Of a stretch of DNA of 58,178 nt, positions 1 through 9,200 are shown one piece after another. Numbering within the stretch: position 1 is the first letter of the stretch; every line of letters starts with the position of its first letter. The notes beneath the pieces were generated by a model that was given only the letters and a program-made list of their open reading frames with translations, was not told where the DNA came from and did no database searches. The position numbers and the translations under genes are program-made. The stretch lies in contig VFZE01000036.1 in NCBI GenBank assembly GCA_016871315.1, forward strand, positions 1-58,178. Reading direction: 5' to 3'. This stretch comes from Acidimicrobiia bacterium (GTDB lineage Bacteria; Acidobacteriota; Terriglobia; Bryobacterales; Bryobacteraceae).

Positions 1-675
1 AAGGCCGGTGATCCGGCAGTGGCGCTGGTGGAGGGGATGCAGGGGCTGAAGAATGTGCGGTTCGCCGGGATTCAGGCGTATGCGGGCCAGGCGAGCCATG
101 TGACGGGGTTCGAGAAGAGGAAGCAGGTGTCGCGCGATGTGATGGCGACGGCGGTGGAGACGCGGCGGATGCTGGAGAAGAAGGGGATCGCGTGCAGCTG
201 GCTGAGCGGGGGATCGACGGGGACGTACAACATTGATTCCGAGATTGATGGGGTGACCGAGATACAGCCGGGCAGTTTCATGTTCATGGATATCGACTAC
301 AACCGGATCGGCGGCGCGGATGGGAACGCGCATTATGGGGATTTCCGGAATTCGCTGACGGTGATGGCGACGGTGGTGAGCAAGCCTGCCGATTCAACGG
401 CGATCGTGGATGCGGGGTTGAAGGCATTTTCGACGGACCGGGCATTTCCGCCGGAGACGAAGGACAAGATGCCGGTGACGTACGCGTTCGGCGGGGATGA
501 GCATGGGAAGTTGACGCTGGGCGAAGGCGCGTATGCGTTCCAGGTAGGCGACAAGCTGGAGTTCATCATTCCGCACTGCGACCCGTCGGTGAATCTGTAC
601 GACCGGATATTCGCATGCAGGGGGGATCAGGTGGAGGCGGTGTGGGCGGTGGCGGCGCGTGGGATGAGCCAGTAG
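1..675 (+). CDS. D-threonine aldolase / D-serine dehydratase-like PLP enzyme (5' end missing)
   Basis: This is the C-terminal ~224 residues of a DSD1/D-threonine aldolase family protein, a fold-III PLP enzyme that cleaves or deaminates D-hydroxy amino acids in the cytosol. The reading frame is open from base 1, so the gene starts outside the window. Visible family features are the SGGSTGT phosphate-binding loop, the EIQPGSF(M)FMD segment, and HCDPSVNLYDR near the end, whose His-x-Cys pair is the divalent-metal (zinc) site of eukaryotic-type D-serine dehydratases. It ends 12 bases before the convergent stop of the 7-TM gene. D-threonine aldolase and D-serine ammonia-lyase cannot be separated from this fragment. 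Confidence 0.85.
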   Translation, partial: KAGDPAVALVEGMQGLKNVRFAGIQAYAGQASHVTGFEKRKQVSRDVMATAVETRRMLEKKGIACSWLSGGSTGTYNIDSEIDGVTEIQPGSFMFMDIDYNRIGGADGNAHYGDFRNSLTVMATVVSKPADSTAIVDAGLKAFSTDRAFPPETKDKMPVTYAFGGDEHGKLTLGEGAYAFQVGDKLEFIIPHCDPSVNLYDRIFACRGDQVEAVWAVAARGMSQ

Positions 676-687
676 TTACATTGGCCC

Positions 688-1482
688 TTACATGGCGATG
701 ATCGGCTGGCCGGCGACGGCCATGCGGAAGGCGACGACGAAGACGCCAATATAAAGGATGCCGAACAAGGCGAGCAGGCCCATTTGGAGGCTCTTGGAGG
801 AGTTTTTCCAGAGGCGGCTGATGGCGAGGGCGGCGAGCGGGAGCACCTGCATGGCGTGAAGGCCGACGGCGTGGGCGACGCGGAGGTCGCCGGCGTTCGT
901 GGCCCAGTTGAGGAAGGGGAGACCGGGCCCGCCGTCGGGGACGCCGATGGCGTGAGCCTGGTTGAGAACGATGATCATGCCTTCAAGGCTTCCGAACATG
1001 AAGAGGATGAGGCCGAAGCGGATGCCCATGAGGACCGTACGGTCAATGTCGATGAACTCCCAGACGTAGAAGAACAGGAACAAGGCGATTAAGAGTGTGT
1101 TGGCGAGGATCATGAGGCCCATGAGGCCGAAGATGGAGGCGTCGAAGGGCTTGTCGACGTTGAAGTGAGAGGGGACGCCGCGGGCCGATTGGAGGCAGAT
1201 GCAGGCGATTTCGCCGAGCATGAGCAGTGAGACGCCCCAGCGGATGAGACGTTTGACGGCCTTGGGGCCGGGGAGGTGTTCCATGAAGAGAGCGAGCGTC
1301 CAAAGGTAGATGGTGATGGAGGCGGCGAACTTGATGGGCTTGATCCAGGGATTGATGCCGAGGATTTCGCGGGAGTCCCATGGGGCGGCCATGAAGGCGG
1401 CGAACAGGAAGAAGACGTGAATCCAGCCGGTGACGGCGAGGACGGGGTCGGCGCGGTAGATTCTGCCGAGGAGGGATTTCAC
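688..1482 (-). CDS. Conserved 7-TM membrane protein of unknown function
   Basis: A 264-residue protein with about seven hydrophobic segments (roughly residues 15-33, 50-66, 80-97, 116-143, 150-172, 203-224 and 233-253). Polar motifs likely to matter sit at the membrane edge: NPWIKPIKF after helix 1, FNVDKPFD in the second loop, and GDLRVAHAVGLHAMQ with two histidines entering helix 6. I do not recognise the family. Its start overlaps the flavin reductase stop by 4 bases (ATGA), so the two are probably translated together. The histidines could bind heme or metal, but this is speculation. Confidence 0.8.
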   Translation of the reverse strand: MKSLLGRIYRADPVLAVTGWIHVFFLFAAFMAAPWDSREILGINPWIKPIKFAASITIYLWTLALFMEHLPGPKAVKRLIRWGVSLLMLGEIACICLQSARGVPSHFNVDKPFDASIFGLMGLMILANTLLIALFLFFYVWEFIDIDRTVLMGIRFGLILFMFGSLEGMIIVLNQAHAIGVPDGGPGLPFLNWATNAGDLRVAHAVGLHAMQVLPLAALAISRLWKNSSKSLQMGLLALFGILYIGVFVVAFRMAVAGQPIIAM

Positions 1483-1961
1483 GCGAGGCTCCCGTAGGCG
1501 GAGTCAAAGAAGAGAAGCGGTTTGCCGTCGGAGATTTCGGCGCGGACGAGTTCGCCGATGAAGATGGCATGGTCGCCGGCTTCGACGACTTGGGAGACTT
1601 TGCACTCCATGTGAGCGAGGGCGCCGGGGATGAGCGGGACGCCGGTCTGGCCGGGGAGCCACTGGACGCCGGTGAAGCGGTCCTGTCCGCGCGCGGCGAA
1701 GCGGTTGGAGAGATCCTGCTGGTCAGAATTGAGGACGGAGATGCCGTAGTGCGAGGCGGCGCGGAAATGAGGCAGGAGGTTCGAGGAGTAATCGACGCAG
1801 ACGAGAACAAGCGGCGGCACGGCGGAGACGGAGGTGAAGGAGTTGACGGTCATGCCGTGTGGGAGATTGTCGGTGCCGATCAGGGTGGCGATGCAGATGC
1901 CGGTGGCGTACTTGGCGCAGGTGCGGCGGAAGGTTTTGGGATCGATGGTGGAATCGGTCAT
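1479..1961 (-). CDS. Flavin reductase family protein (FMN-binding split barrel)
   Basis: A 160-residue protein of the HpaC/flavin-reductase-like family: FMN-binding split-barrel enzymes that use NAD(P)H to reduce free flavin for a partner monooxygenase, or bind flavin themselves. Family features are an N-terminal YATGICIATL strand, the GMTVNSFTSVSAVPPLVLVCV segment, NLLPHFRAASHYGISVL, and the late DHAIFIGEL strand with LLFFDSAYGSL. Length is normal. It is the first gene of a coupled pair with the downstream 7-TM protein (4-base overlap) and is divergent from the HU gene. No partner monooxygenase is visible here. Confidence 0.85.
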   Translation of the reverse strand: MTDSTIDPKTFRRTCAKYATGICIATLIGTDNLPHGMTVNSFTSVSAVPPLVLVCVDYSSNLLPHFRAASHYGISVLNSDQQDLSNRFAARGQDRFTGVQWLPGQTGVPLIPGALAHMECKVSQVVEAGDHAIFIGELVRAEISDGKPLLFFDSAYGSLA

Positions 1962-1974
1962 TGTGAAGGCGTGC

Positions 1975-2004
1975 TTGACAATAGCGTAAAGCCAATCATA
2001 TCAT
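1975..2004 (+). promoter_or_regulatory. Sigma-70 promoter for the HU gene
   Basis: TTGACA at 1975-1980 and TATCAT at 1999-2004, spacer 18. The predicted start near 2011 leaves a leader of about 67 nt to the GTG start at 2078. This is one of only two sites in the window where both hexamers are close to consensus. Confidence 0.6.
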
Positions 2005-2077
2005 GAGGTTTGCAAAGACGGTCACTGGGAAGTTGCACGACGAAGTTCCACGGCATGGAAATGGATAAGGAGGCAAC

Positions 2078-2344
2078 GTGATTAAGCTGGACATTATCAA
2101 TGAAGTGGTGAACCGAACCGGGATCACCAAGACGAAGGCGGAGATGGCGGTAGAAACCGTCTTTGAAAGCATGAAGCGCGCGCTGGGGAATGGGGAGCGC
2201 ATTGAATTGCGAGGGTTTGGGATTTTCAACGTGCGGCCGAGGAAGACGGGGATCGGGCGGAATCCGCGGACGGGAGCGGAGGTGGCGATACCGCCGGGCA
2301 AGGCGGTGCGGTTCAAGCCAGGCAAGGAGTTGCAGGCTCTTTAA
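2078..2344 (+). CDS. HU/IHF family nucleoid protein
   Basis: An 88-residue HU/IHF-family DNA-bending protein. It has the N-terminal helical pair (LDIINEVVNRTGITKTKAEMAVE), the ERIELRGFGIFNVRPRK saddle strand, the GRNPRTGAEVAIP arm whose Asn-Pro would intercalate at kinks, and AVRFKPGKEL at the C-terminus. It is slightly short but complete. The GTG start is fixed by a strong Shine-Dalgarno, AAGGAGG at 2067-2073, five... four bases upstream, and by the lack of a better in-frame ATG. HU and IHF subunits cannot be told apart with certainty; homodimeric HU is more likely. Confidence 0.93.
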   Translation: MIKLDIINEVVNRTGITKTKAEMAVETVFESMKRALGNGERIELRGFGIFNVRPRKTGIGRNPRTGAEVAIPPGKAVRFKPGKELQAL

Positions 2345-2359
2345 CGGCCTGCATCGACG

Positions 2360-3304
2360 GTGTCTCCCGCGGGACCGTATCCGGCCGCCGCGACCTACTC
2401 CTACTATTCGCGGCCGAGGCGGCGGTCCGTCGCGCTGCATGCCGCGTTGTTGCTGCTGACATTGCTGACGACGACGGCGATGGGGGCGCGGCTGGCGATC
2501 AACTTCGAGCAGAATCTTCCTGCGTTCAGCGATCACGATTTTCAGGCGTTGATGCAGATTGTGCGGAATCCGGCGTTGCTATTGATGGGGCTGCCGTTTT
2601 CGCTTACGCTGCTGACGATACTGATGGCGCACGAGCTGGGGCATTACTTTGCGTGCGTGTACTACCGCGTGGATGCGACGCTGCCGTATTTTCTGCCGGC
2701 GCCGACGCTGATCGGGACGTTTGGGGCGTTTATCAGGATACGGTCGCCGATTTATTCACGGGCGGTGTTGTTCGATATCGGGATCGCGGGGCCGCTGGCG
2801 GGGTTCTTGTTTTTACTGCCGGCGCTGGCAATTGGGTTGGCGAATTCGAAGGTGCTGCCGGGGATCGCTGTGCAGGGGGATTTGATCTTCGGTGCGCCGT
2901 TAATGGAGAGGTGGGTGACGGCGCTGGTGTTTCCGGGAGTGGCGGGGTCGGACGTGTATCTGCATCCGGTGGCTCGTGCGGCGTGGGTGGGGTTGCTGGC
3001 GACGGCGCTGAATTTGTTGCCGATCGGGCAGCTGGATGGGGGACATATTTTGTATGCGTTGCTGGGGAAGCATCATAAGCTGCTGTCGCGTTTTTTTGTT
3101 TTGGTGCTGGTGGTGTTGGGGCTGACGTACAGCTATAGCTGGCTGCTGTGGGCGCTGCTGCTGTTGGTGTTCGGGATGAGGCACCCGGTGATTCATGATC
3201 CGGGGCGGTTAGGGGGTGGGAGGAAACGGCTGGCATTGCTGGCCTTGCTTATTTTTGTTGTTTCCTTTACGGTGTCACCTGTGGAGATCAGCGGATTCCA
3301 GTGA
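2360..3304 (+). CDS. Site-2 protease family (M50) intramembrane metalloprotease
   Basis: A 314-residue polytopic protein. HELGH at residues 91-95 is the zinc-binding and catalytic motif, and LPIGQLDGGH with LDGGH at 225-229 supplies the third zinc ligand; together they define peptidase family M50. The first 25 residues are basic and cytosolic, followed by a helix. There is no visible PDZ domain, so this is a minimal S2P rather than an RseP-type enzyme. It starts with GTG 15 bases after HU and ends in a GTGA overlap with the GT2 gene, so it is coupled to the glycosyltransferase and prepilin peptidase operon. The substrate is unknown. Confidence 0.88.
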   Translation: MSPAGPYPAAATYSYYSRPRRRSVALHAALLLLTLLTTTAMGARLAINFEQNLPAFSDHDFQALMQIVRNPALLLMGLPFSLTLLTILMAHELGHYFACVYYRVDATLPYFLPAPTLIGTFGAFIRIRSPIYSRAVLFDIGIAGPLAGFLFLLPALAIGLANSKVLPGIAVQGDLIFGAPLMERWVTALVFPGVAGSDVYLHPVARAAWVGLLATALNLLPIGQLDGGHILYALLGKHHKLLSRFFVLVLVVLGLTYSYSWLLWALLLLVFGMRHPVIHDPGRLGGGRKRLALLALLIFVVSFTVSPVEISGFQ

Positions 3305-4047
3305 AGATATCGGCGACGATCATCACGCAGGACGAGGAACGGAATATCGCGCGTGCGATGGAGAGCTTGCGCTGCTGCGATGAAATTGTGGTGGTGGATA
3401 GCGGGTCGGCGGACCGGACCATGGAGATTGCGCGGAACTTGGGGGCGCGGGTGGTGGAGTCGCCGTGGCGCGGGTATGCGGGGCAGAAGAATTTCGCCTC
3501 GACGCAGGCGGCGCATGACTGGGTCCTGTCGATTGACGCGGATGAATCGCTGAGCGAGGCGCTGGAGGCGGAGATCTGGCAGATCAAGAAGAACGGGCCG
3601 AAGTATGACGGCTACACGATGCCGCGGCTGGCGCAGTATCTGGGGCGATGGATCATGCATTCGGGCTGGTATCCGGACCGGAAGGTGAGGCTGTTTGACC
3701 GGCGGAAGGCGAAGTGGGTGGGGGATTACGTGCATGAGTCGGTGGAGGTGGAGGGGACGGTGGGGCACTTGCAGTCGAACCTGCTGCACTTCACCTGCGA
3801 TTCGCTTTCGGGGCATTTGCGGACGATGGATAAATACACGACGCTGGCGGCGACGCAGCTGATCGATCAGAAGGGTCGTGTGGGGTGGACGCAGCTGCTG
3901 CTGGATCCGCCGTTCACCTTTTTCCAGAGCTATGTGCTGAAGCGGGGGTATATGGATGGGGTGGAGGGGCTGTGCATCGCCTACATGGCGGCGATGTACA
4001 ACTTTGTGAAGTACGCGAAGGCGAAGTTCATGCAGTCGGGCCGGTGA
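3301..4047 (+). CDS. Family 2 glycosyltransferase (LPS beta-1,4-glucosyltransferase-like)
   Basis: A 248-residue GT2 enzyme like the WaaE/KdtX group that extends the LPS inner core. Seen: the N-terminal nucleotide-binding strand SATIITQDEERNI, VVVDSGSADRT, the DxD-type metal motif in SIDADES near residue 80, and the family-typical GRWIMHSGWYPDRKVRLFDRR block. It starts with GTG inside the protease stop (GTGA) and ends in a GTGA overlap with the GT4 gene. With its GT4 neighbour it probably adds sugars to a lipid-linked envelope glycan at the inner membrane face. The sugar donor is not predictable from sequence. Confidence 0.9.
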   Translation: MKISATIITQDEERNIARAMESLRCCDEIVVVDSGSADRTMEIARNLGARVVESPWRGYAGQKNFASTQAAHDWVLSIDADESLSEALEAEIWQIKKNGPKYDGYTMPRLAQYLGRWIMHSGWYPDRKVRLFDRRKAKWVGDYVHESVEVEGTVGHLQSNLLHFTCDSLSGHLRTMDKYTTLAATQLIDQKGRVGWTQLLLDPPFTFFQSYVLKRGYMDGVEGLCIAYMAAMYNFVKYAKAKFMQSGR

Positions 4048-4943
4048 AGATGCGCATCCTGCATGTGGATATGGGGCGGGAGATGCGCGGGGGGCAGTGG
4101 CAGGTTCTGCATCTGTTGAGAGGGTTGAAGGGGCGGGGGCATGAGTGTGAGTTGGTAACGCGGGCGGGTTCGGAGCTGGGGCCTGTCTTGCGTGGCGAGG
4201 GTTATGTGGTGCATGAAGGCGGGTGGATGGCGGTGCGGAGGCTAACGCGGGAGTTTGATGTGACGCATGCGCATGATGCGCGGGGGCACGCGATGGGGGC
4301 GGTGGCGGGCGCGGAGAAGTTGGTGGTGGCGCGGCGGGTGGCGTTTGCGGTGGGGAAGGGGTGGATGTCGCGATGGAAATACGGGAGGGCAAAAAGGTTC
4401 GTGGCGGTGTCGCAGTATGTGGCGGGAGTGTTGCGGGAGGCGGGAGTGGAGGAATCGCGGATTCGAGTGGTCTATGATGGTGTGCCGTTGCTGGAGATGA
4501 GGGAGTTGGGGAAAGTGATTGTTGCTCCGGCATCGCCTGATCCGGCGAAGGGAACGGACCTGGCGATGGAGGCGGCGCGGATGGCGGGGGTTCAGGTGAA
4601 GTTCTCCCATGATCTGGAGGAGGATTTGCCTGGGGCGGCAGCGTTTGTGTATTTGACGCGGGAAGAGGGGCTGGGTTCGGGGATATTGTTGGCGATGTCG
4701 GCGGGTGTGCCGGTGCTGGCGAGCGCGGTGGGCGGGATTCCGGAGATCGTCGAGGATGGGGTGACGGGACTGCTGACGGGGAATGAGCCGGGGATGATCG
4801 CGGTAAGGTTGACGAGGCTGGTGGAGGATCGGGCGATGGCGCGAACGTTGGGGGAGACGGGCCGAGTTTCGGTGATGGAGCGGTTCACGCTAGAGAGAAT
4901 GGTGGAGGCGACGGAGAATGTGTACCGGGAGGTTCTGGGGTGA
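4044..4943 (+). CDS. Family 4 glycosyltransferase
   Basis: About 299 residues of a GT-B fold GT4 enzyme. The N-terminal domain begins MRILHVDMGREMRGGQW, with the RGGQ acceptor loop; the C-terminal domain has VAVSQYVAGVLREAG, PAKGTDLAMEAA and the donor-binding EEGLGSGILLAMSAGVPVLAS segment followed by GGIPEIVEDGVTGLL. The frame is open further upstream, but GTG at 4044 gives the same GTGA overlap seen at both neighbouring junctions; ATG at 4050 is the alternative. Slightly short for GT4, which usually runs 350 or more. It is probably LPS or exopolysaccharide related given the GT2 neighbour. Confidence 0.87.
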   Translation: MKMRILHVDMGREMRGGQWQVLHLLRGLKGRGHECELVTRAGSELGPVLRGEGYVVHEGGWMAVRRLTREFDVTHAHDARGHAMGAVAGAEKLVVARRVAFAVGKGWMSRWKYGRAKRFVAVSQYVAGVLREAGVEESRIRVVYDGVPLLEMRELGKVIVAPASPDPAKGTDLAMEAARMAGVQVKFSHDLEEDLPGAAAFVYLTREEGLGSGILLAMSAGVPVLASAVGGIPEIVEDGVTGLLTGNEPGMIAVRLTRLVEDRAMARTLGETGRVSVMERFTLERMVEATENVYREVLG

Positions 4944-5749
4944 TGGAAGGCGTGCTGAGTGTCGTCGCGGGGCTGCTGATCGGGAGCTTTCTGAATGTGT
5001 GTGTGTACCGGCTGCCGCGCGACATGTCGGTGACGTGGCCTGGTTCGCGATGCACGACGTGCGGGCACGCGATCGCGTGGTATGAGAATGTTCCGGTGGT
5101 GAGTTATTTGCTGATGCGGGCGAGGTGCCGGCATTGCCGGGCGGGAATTGCGTGGCGGTATCCGGCGGTGGAGGCGGTGACGGCGGCGCTGTTCCTGCTG
5201 GGCTATCTGACGTGGGGGCCGTCGGCGGGCGCGGTGAAGTTCGCGGTGTTCGCGGCGCTGCTGGTGGGGATGATCGTTTCGGACCTGGAGACGCGGATAT
5301 TGCCGGATGAGTTTACCAAGGGCGGGATGGCGGCGGGGTTTGTGGCGTCGTTTCTTGTGCCGATACCCGACAGCGTGATGGCGGTGTTTCTGCCGGGTGT
5401 GGACCGGAGAGTGTCGTCGTTGGTGGAGGCGGGTGTGGCGGCGGGTTTGGCGAGCGGGGCGTTGTGGGGAGTGGGAGTGGTGTACAGCAAGCTGCGGGAG
5501 AAAGAGGGGCTGGGATTCGGGGATGTGAAGATGGTGGCGATGATGGGTGCGTTTCTGGGATTGCCGGCGACACTGGCGGCGGTGATGTTCGGCTGCATCG
5601 CGGGGTCGGTGCTGGGGCTGGGGTATATTTGGGCGACGAAGAAGGACGCGGCGACGTATGAGCTGCCGTTCGGGAGTTTTCTTGGGGCGGCGGCGATAGT
5701 GGTGGGTTTAACAAGCGAGGGAATGCTGCACTGGTACAGAGGCATGTGA
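4940..5749 (+). CDS. pilD: Prepilin peptidase / N-methyltransferase (A24)
   Basis: A 269-residue A24A enzyme that cleaves type IV prepilin or type II secretion pseudopilin leaders and methylates the new N-terminus. The N-terminal GSFLNVCVYRLP motif is followed by the zinc tetrad C38-C41 and C63-C66 of the methylase domain. The aspartyl catalytic residues are D115 in SDLETRILPD and D195 in GFGDVKM. About eight TM segments follow the usual layout. GTG at 4940 overlaps the GT4 stop; ATG at 4943 is an equal alternative. No pilin or secretion gene is nearby. Confidence 0.93.
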   Translation: MMEGVLSVVAGLLIGSFLNVCVYRLPRDMSVTWPGSRCTTCGHAIAWYENVPVVSYLLMRARCRHCRAGIAWRYPAVEAVTAALFLLGYLTWGPSAGAVKFAVFAALLVGMIVSDLETRILPDEFTKGGMAAGFVASFLVPIPDSVMAVFLPGVDRRVSSLVEAGVAAGLASGALWGVGVVYSKLREKEGLGFGDVKMVAMMGAFLGLPATLAAVMFGCIAGSVLGLGYIWATKKDAATYELPFGSFLGAAAIVVGLTSEGMLHWYRGM

Positions 5750-5766
5750 CATAATTTGGAGCAAGA

Positions 5767-6144
5767 ATGGCCAGCACAATTCACACCTACTTCATCAACA
5801 CGGAAGACGTGGTAAAGTCGGCGCCGATTTCGGAAGGAATCGCGACGCCGCGGAAGAAGAAGCCGAAAGAGCTGGCGGTGATCACCGAGTGCTGCACGGG
5901 GTGCGCGGGCTCGCCGGCATGTGTGGAGTACTGTCCGGTGGCCGATTGCATGTACTGGGTGGAGGATCCGGATCATCCGCCGTTCGGGCACATCGAGGTG
6001 GATCCGTTCCTGTGCATCGGATGCAAGAAGTGCACGAGCAAGGGGCCGGACGGCGCGTTCCTGGACGGGTGTCCGTGGGACGCGATCGAGATGGTGCCGA
6101 TCGAGGCGGTGGAGGGGTGGATCGGGCAGACGATGGCGATTTAG
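5767..6144 (+). CDS. Ferredoxin with two 4Fe-4S sites (unusual Cys spacing)
   Basis: A 125-residue soluble electron carrier. Two cluster-binding sets are visible: C43-x2-C46-x5-C52-x3-C56-P, and C83-x2-C86-x2-C89 followed only after 12 residues by C102-P. Classical bacterial 8Fe ferredoxins use CxxCxxCxxxCP twice, so both sites carry insertions. Extra cysteines lie at 42 and 61. A -10-like CATAAT (5750-5755) and GGAG precede the ATG. Its redox partner is not apparent; the next gene is an unrelated TonB receptor. Alternatively it could be an alternative-complex or oxidoreductase subunit. Confidence 0.85.
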   Translation: MASTIHTYFINTEDVVKSAPISEGIATPRKKKPKELAVITECCTGCAGSPACVEYCPVADCMYWVEDPDHPPFGHIEVDPFLCIGCKKCTSKGPDGAFLDGCPWDAIEMVPIEAVEGWIGQTMAI

Positions 6145-6152
6145 CGGGCGAC

Positions 6153-6167
6153 GCTGAAGCCTCGCGC
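6153..6167. repeat. Dispersed REP-like element, copy 1
   Basis: GCTGAAGCCTCGCGC lies just after the ferredoxin stop and recurs exactly at 17623-17637, in both cases followed two bases later by GCTGAA. It has the look of the short GCTGAAGCC-type intergenic repeats of acidobacterial genomes. Here the hairpin arms (GCGACG/CCTCGC) are imperfect. Confidence 0.5.
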
Positions 6168-6254
6168 AAGCTGAAAGTTTGCCCCCGCAACCAACTGTAA
6201 CCCCCTTTCTTTTGGGAATCGGCCGTGATAGGCTCCGGGCGACAAGGGGGTTCT

Positions 6255-9200
6255 ATGCGCAACTTATCGAGAATCATTCTGGGCGGGGTGCTGCTGATGG
6301 CCAGCAGTATTTCCCACGGACAAACGACATTCGCGACCATCACAGGCACTGTGGCGGACAGTTCCGGAGCGGTGATTGCGAACGCCAAGGTGACGGCGAC
6401 GCACTGGGAGACGAACATCCGGACGGCGGCGAGTTCGAACGAGGTGGGCAGTTACACGGTGGCGCAGCTGAAGGAGGGCACCTATTCGGTGCGAGTGCAG
6501 GCGGCGGGTTTCAAGGAGTTCGTGGTGGAGCGGGTGGTGATCACGGCGCGGGATTTGCGGCGCGTGGACGCGATTTTGGAAGTGGGAAGCGTAGAGACGG
6601 CGGTGACGGTGAGCGGCGGGGCGACGCTGATCGAAACGGAGACGGCGCGGATCAACGACACCAAGACAGCGGAGATATTGAAATCGCTGCCGCTGAACAC
6701 GCGGGGGATCTGGGCGTTTCTGGCGCTGGCGCCGAATGTGCTGCAGGCGGGCGGAGGGTCGTCGACGATCCGGTTCGCCGGGAGCCGGTCGAACCAGTCG
6801 AATTGGGCGATTGACGGGGTGACGTTTTCCGACGGGGTTTCGAACACGCAGATCGGGCCGCTGGCCAACTACATCGAGTCGTTCCAGGAGATCAAGATCG
6901 ATATTGCGAACAACACGGCGGAGTTCGGCACGATCGGGCAGGTGACGCTGATTTCCAAATCGGGGACGAACGCTCTGCACGGGAACGTGTTTGATTATTA
7001 TTCGACGCCGTGGTTCCGCGCGCGGAATCCGTTTGCGCTGACTCGGGGAGCGGGGATCGGGCACACCCCGGGAGGGAGCGTGGGCGGGCCGATCGTGTTG
7101 CCGAAGATTTATGACGGCCGGAACAAGACGTTCTTCTTTTTTTCGTTTGAGACATCGCGCGGGAGCCCGGTCAACCAGCTGCTGAATCCGACGGTACCGC
7201 TGCCGGCATGGCGGGAGGGCAATTTTTCCGGACTGAGCGGGGGAGTGGTGATCTATGATCCGCAAAGCGGGAATCCGTTTCCGAATAACCGGATTCCGGC
7301 GAACCGGATGAACGCGGTGTCGACGAAGATTCAGGAGCGGTTCTATCCGCTGCCGAACTTTGGAGCGACGGACACGTTGATCAGCCAGAATTACCGCGAG
7401 AACAAGGTGCGGCCGCGTGATCCGTCCACGTATTGGACGACGCGGATAGACCACCGGATATCGGATAAGGATTCGGTGTTCGGCCGGTTCACATTTCAAC
7501 GGGCGTACAACCGGACATATGAAGGGAATCTGCCGACGATCGGGCGGCGCATCCAACAGCGGGACAACCGGGCGGCGGCGATCGTGCACACGCACACGTT
7601 CCGGCCGACGCTGCTGAACGAGTTCCGGTGGGGTTTCGCCCTGAACAACAATCCGGTGGAGGGGCCGATCAACGGGCCGGAGATGGTGCGCGAACTGGGA
7701 ATCACGGGACTGGCTCCCGATCTGCCGAACATCTCGGGAATCTTCAAGGTGAACTTCGCCGGCGTCGGGCTGACGGGAATCACGCAGCCGGACTATACGC
7801 GGCCGGGATTCCGGAACCATTTGCAGGAGTTTCAGAATCACGTGAGCTGGTTCCGGGGTCGGCACAATATCAAGACGGGATTCCATTTGACGCGGATCGA
7901 GTGGGATTCGCTGTCGGCGAATCCGAACCTTTTTGGGAACGTGACGTTTTCCAACCGGTTCTCCAGCGCGGGGCGTGCAAACCAAGGGCATCCGTATGCG
8001 GATTTTCTGCTGGGGATACCGTCGAATGCGTCGCGCGCGTTTCCGCCGCTGCGAGTGGACCGGAACCGGTGGCAGTACGATTTCTTCTTCGCGGATGATT
8101 TCCGGGTATCGTCGCAGCTGACGCTGAACCTGGGAATGCGGTATGAGTTTCACGCGGGGTGGCGGGAGAATTCGACCCTGACTTCGATGTTCGATGTGGC
8201 GAGCGGGAAGATCGTGATCGAGGATGGAGCGAGCGGGAAGATCAGCCCGCTATTCCCGCGGAATTACGTGGGGATTGTGGAGGCACGGGAACTTGGGCTG
8301 CCTGGACGGACGATCATCCGGAACGACAGGAACAATTTCGCGCCGCGGATCGGGCTGGCTTACCGGCCGTGGGGTAATCAAACGGTGTTCCGTGCCGGGT
8401 ACGGGATCTTCTTTGATGTGGCTCCGCGCAATTTGAACCAGGGCGGAATTCCGTTTGTGCTGAACGAGCCGACGTATACGAATCCCGCAGCCAGTCCGGA
8501 TGTGATCTTCCCGCGGGTGTTTCCTGCGACAGGGCTAGCGGGGCCATCGACGGTGGGGATACCGGCGGCGGTGAATCCAAACCTGAAGATACCGTATTCG
8601 ATGCAGTACAACATGACGGTGGAGCATCAGAGGTGGGACGTCGGGTTTCGGCTGTCCTACATTGGAACGAACACGCGGCAGGGGGACTGGGCGTATGACT
8701 ACAATTCGCCTGTACCGGACACGCGTGCGTTCATTGACAAGCCGCGACCATTTCCGCAGTATCCGGGGATCAGCTATTTCACGAATGGGGCGGGTCACCA
8801 GTATCACAGCCTGACGGCGGAGGCGGAGCGGCAAATGGCGAGCGGGTTGTACTTTCAGGGTTCGTGGACATGGGCGCGGGACATCGGGGATAACGAGCGC
8901 GGCGAGGGGATCGAGAACCCGTTCGACCGGCGGAGAGAACGTGCGGTATGGATGGACATTCCGACGCATCGCGTAACGACGAATGTGCTTTACCAGTTCC
9001 CGGTGGGTAAAGGGAAGAAGTGGCTGTCGAACGCGAACCGGTGGGCGAATCTGGCAGTTGGGGGCTGGGAGATGTCGGGGATCTACAGCCTGTACTCGGG
9101 ACAGTTCCTGACGCCGTTCTGGACGGGGCCCGATCTAACAGGGACGGCATTTACCGCGAGCAGGACGGCCCCAGTGGTGACGAGGCGGCCGGATCATTTG

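Noticed and set aside
6264-8153. A 629-codon open frame antisense to the first Oar-like receptor
   Set aside because: It is a by-product of high GC third positions in the receptor gene; it is Arg/His/Pro-rich, with no signal, domain or ribosome-binding site.
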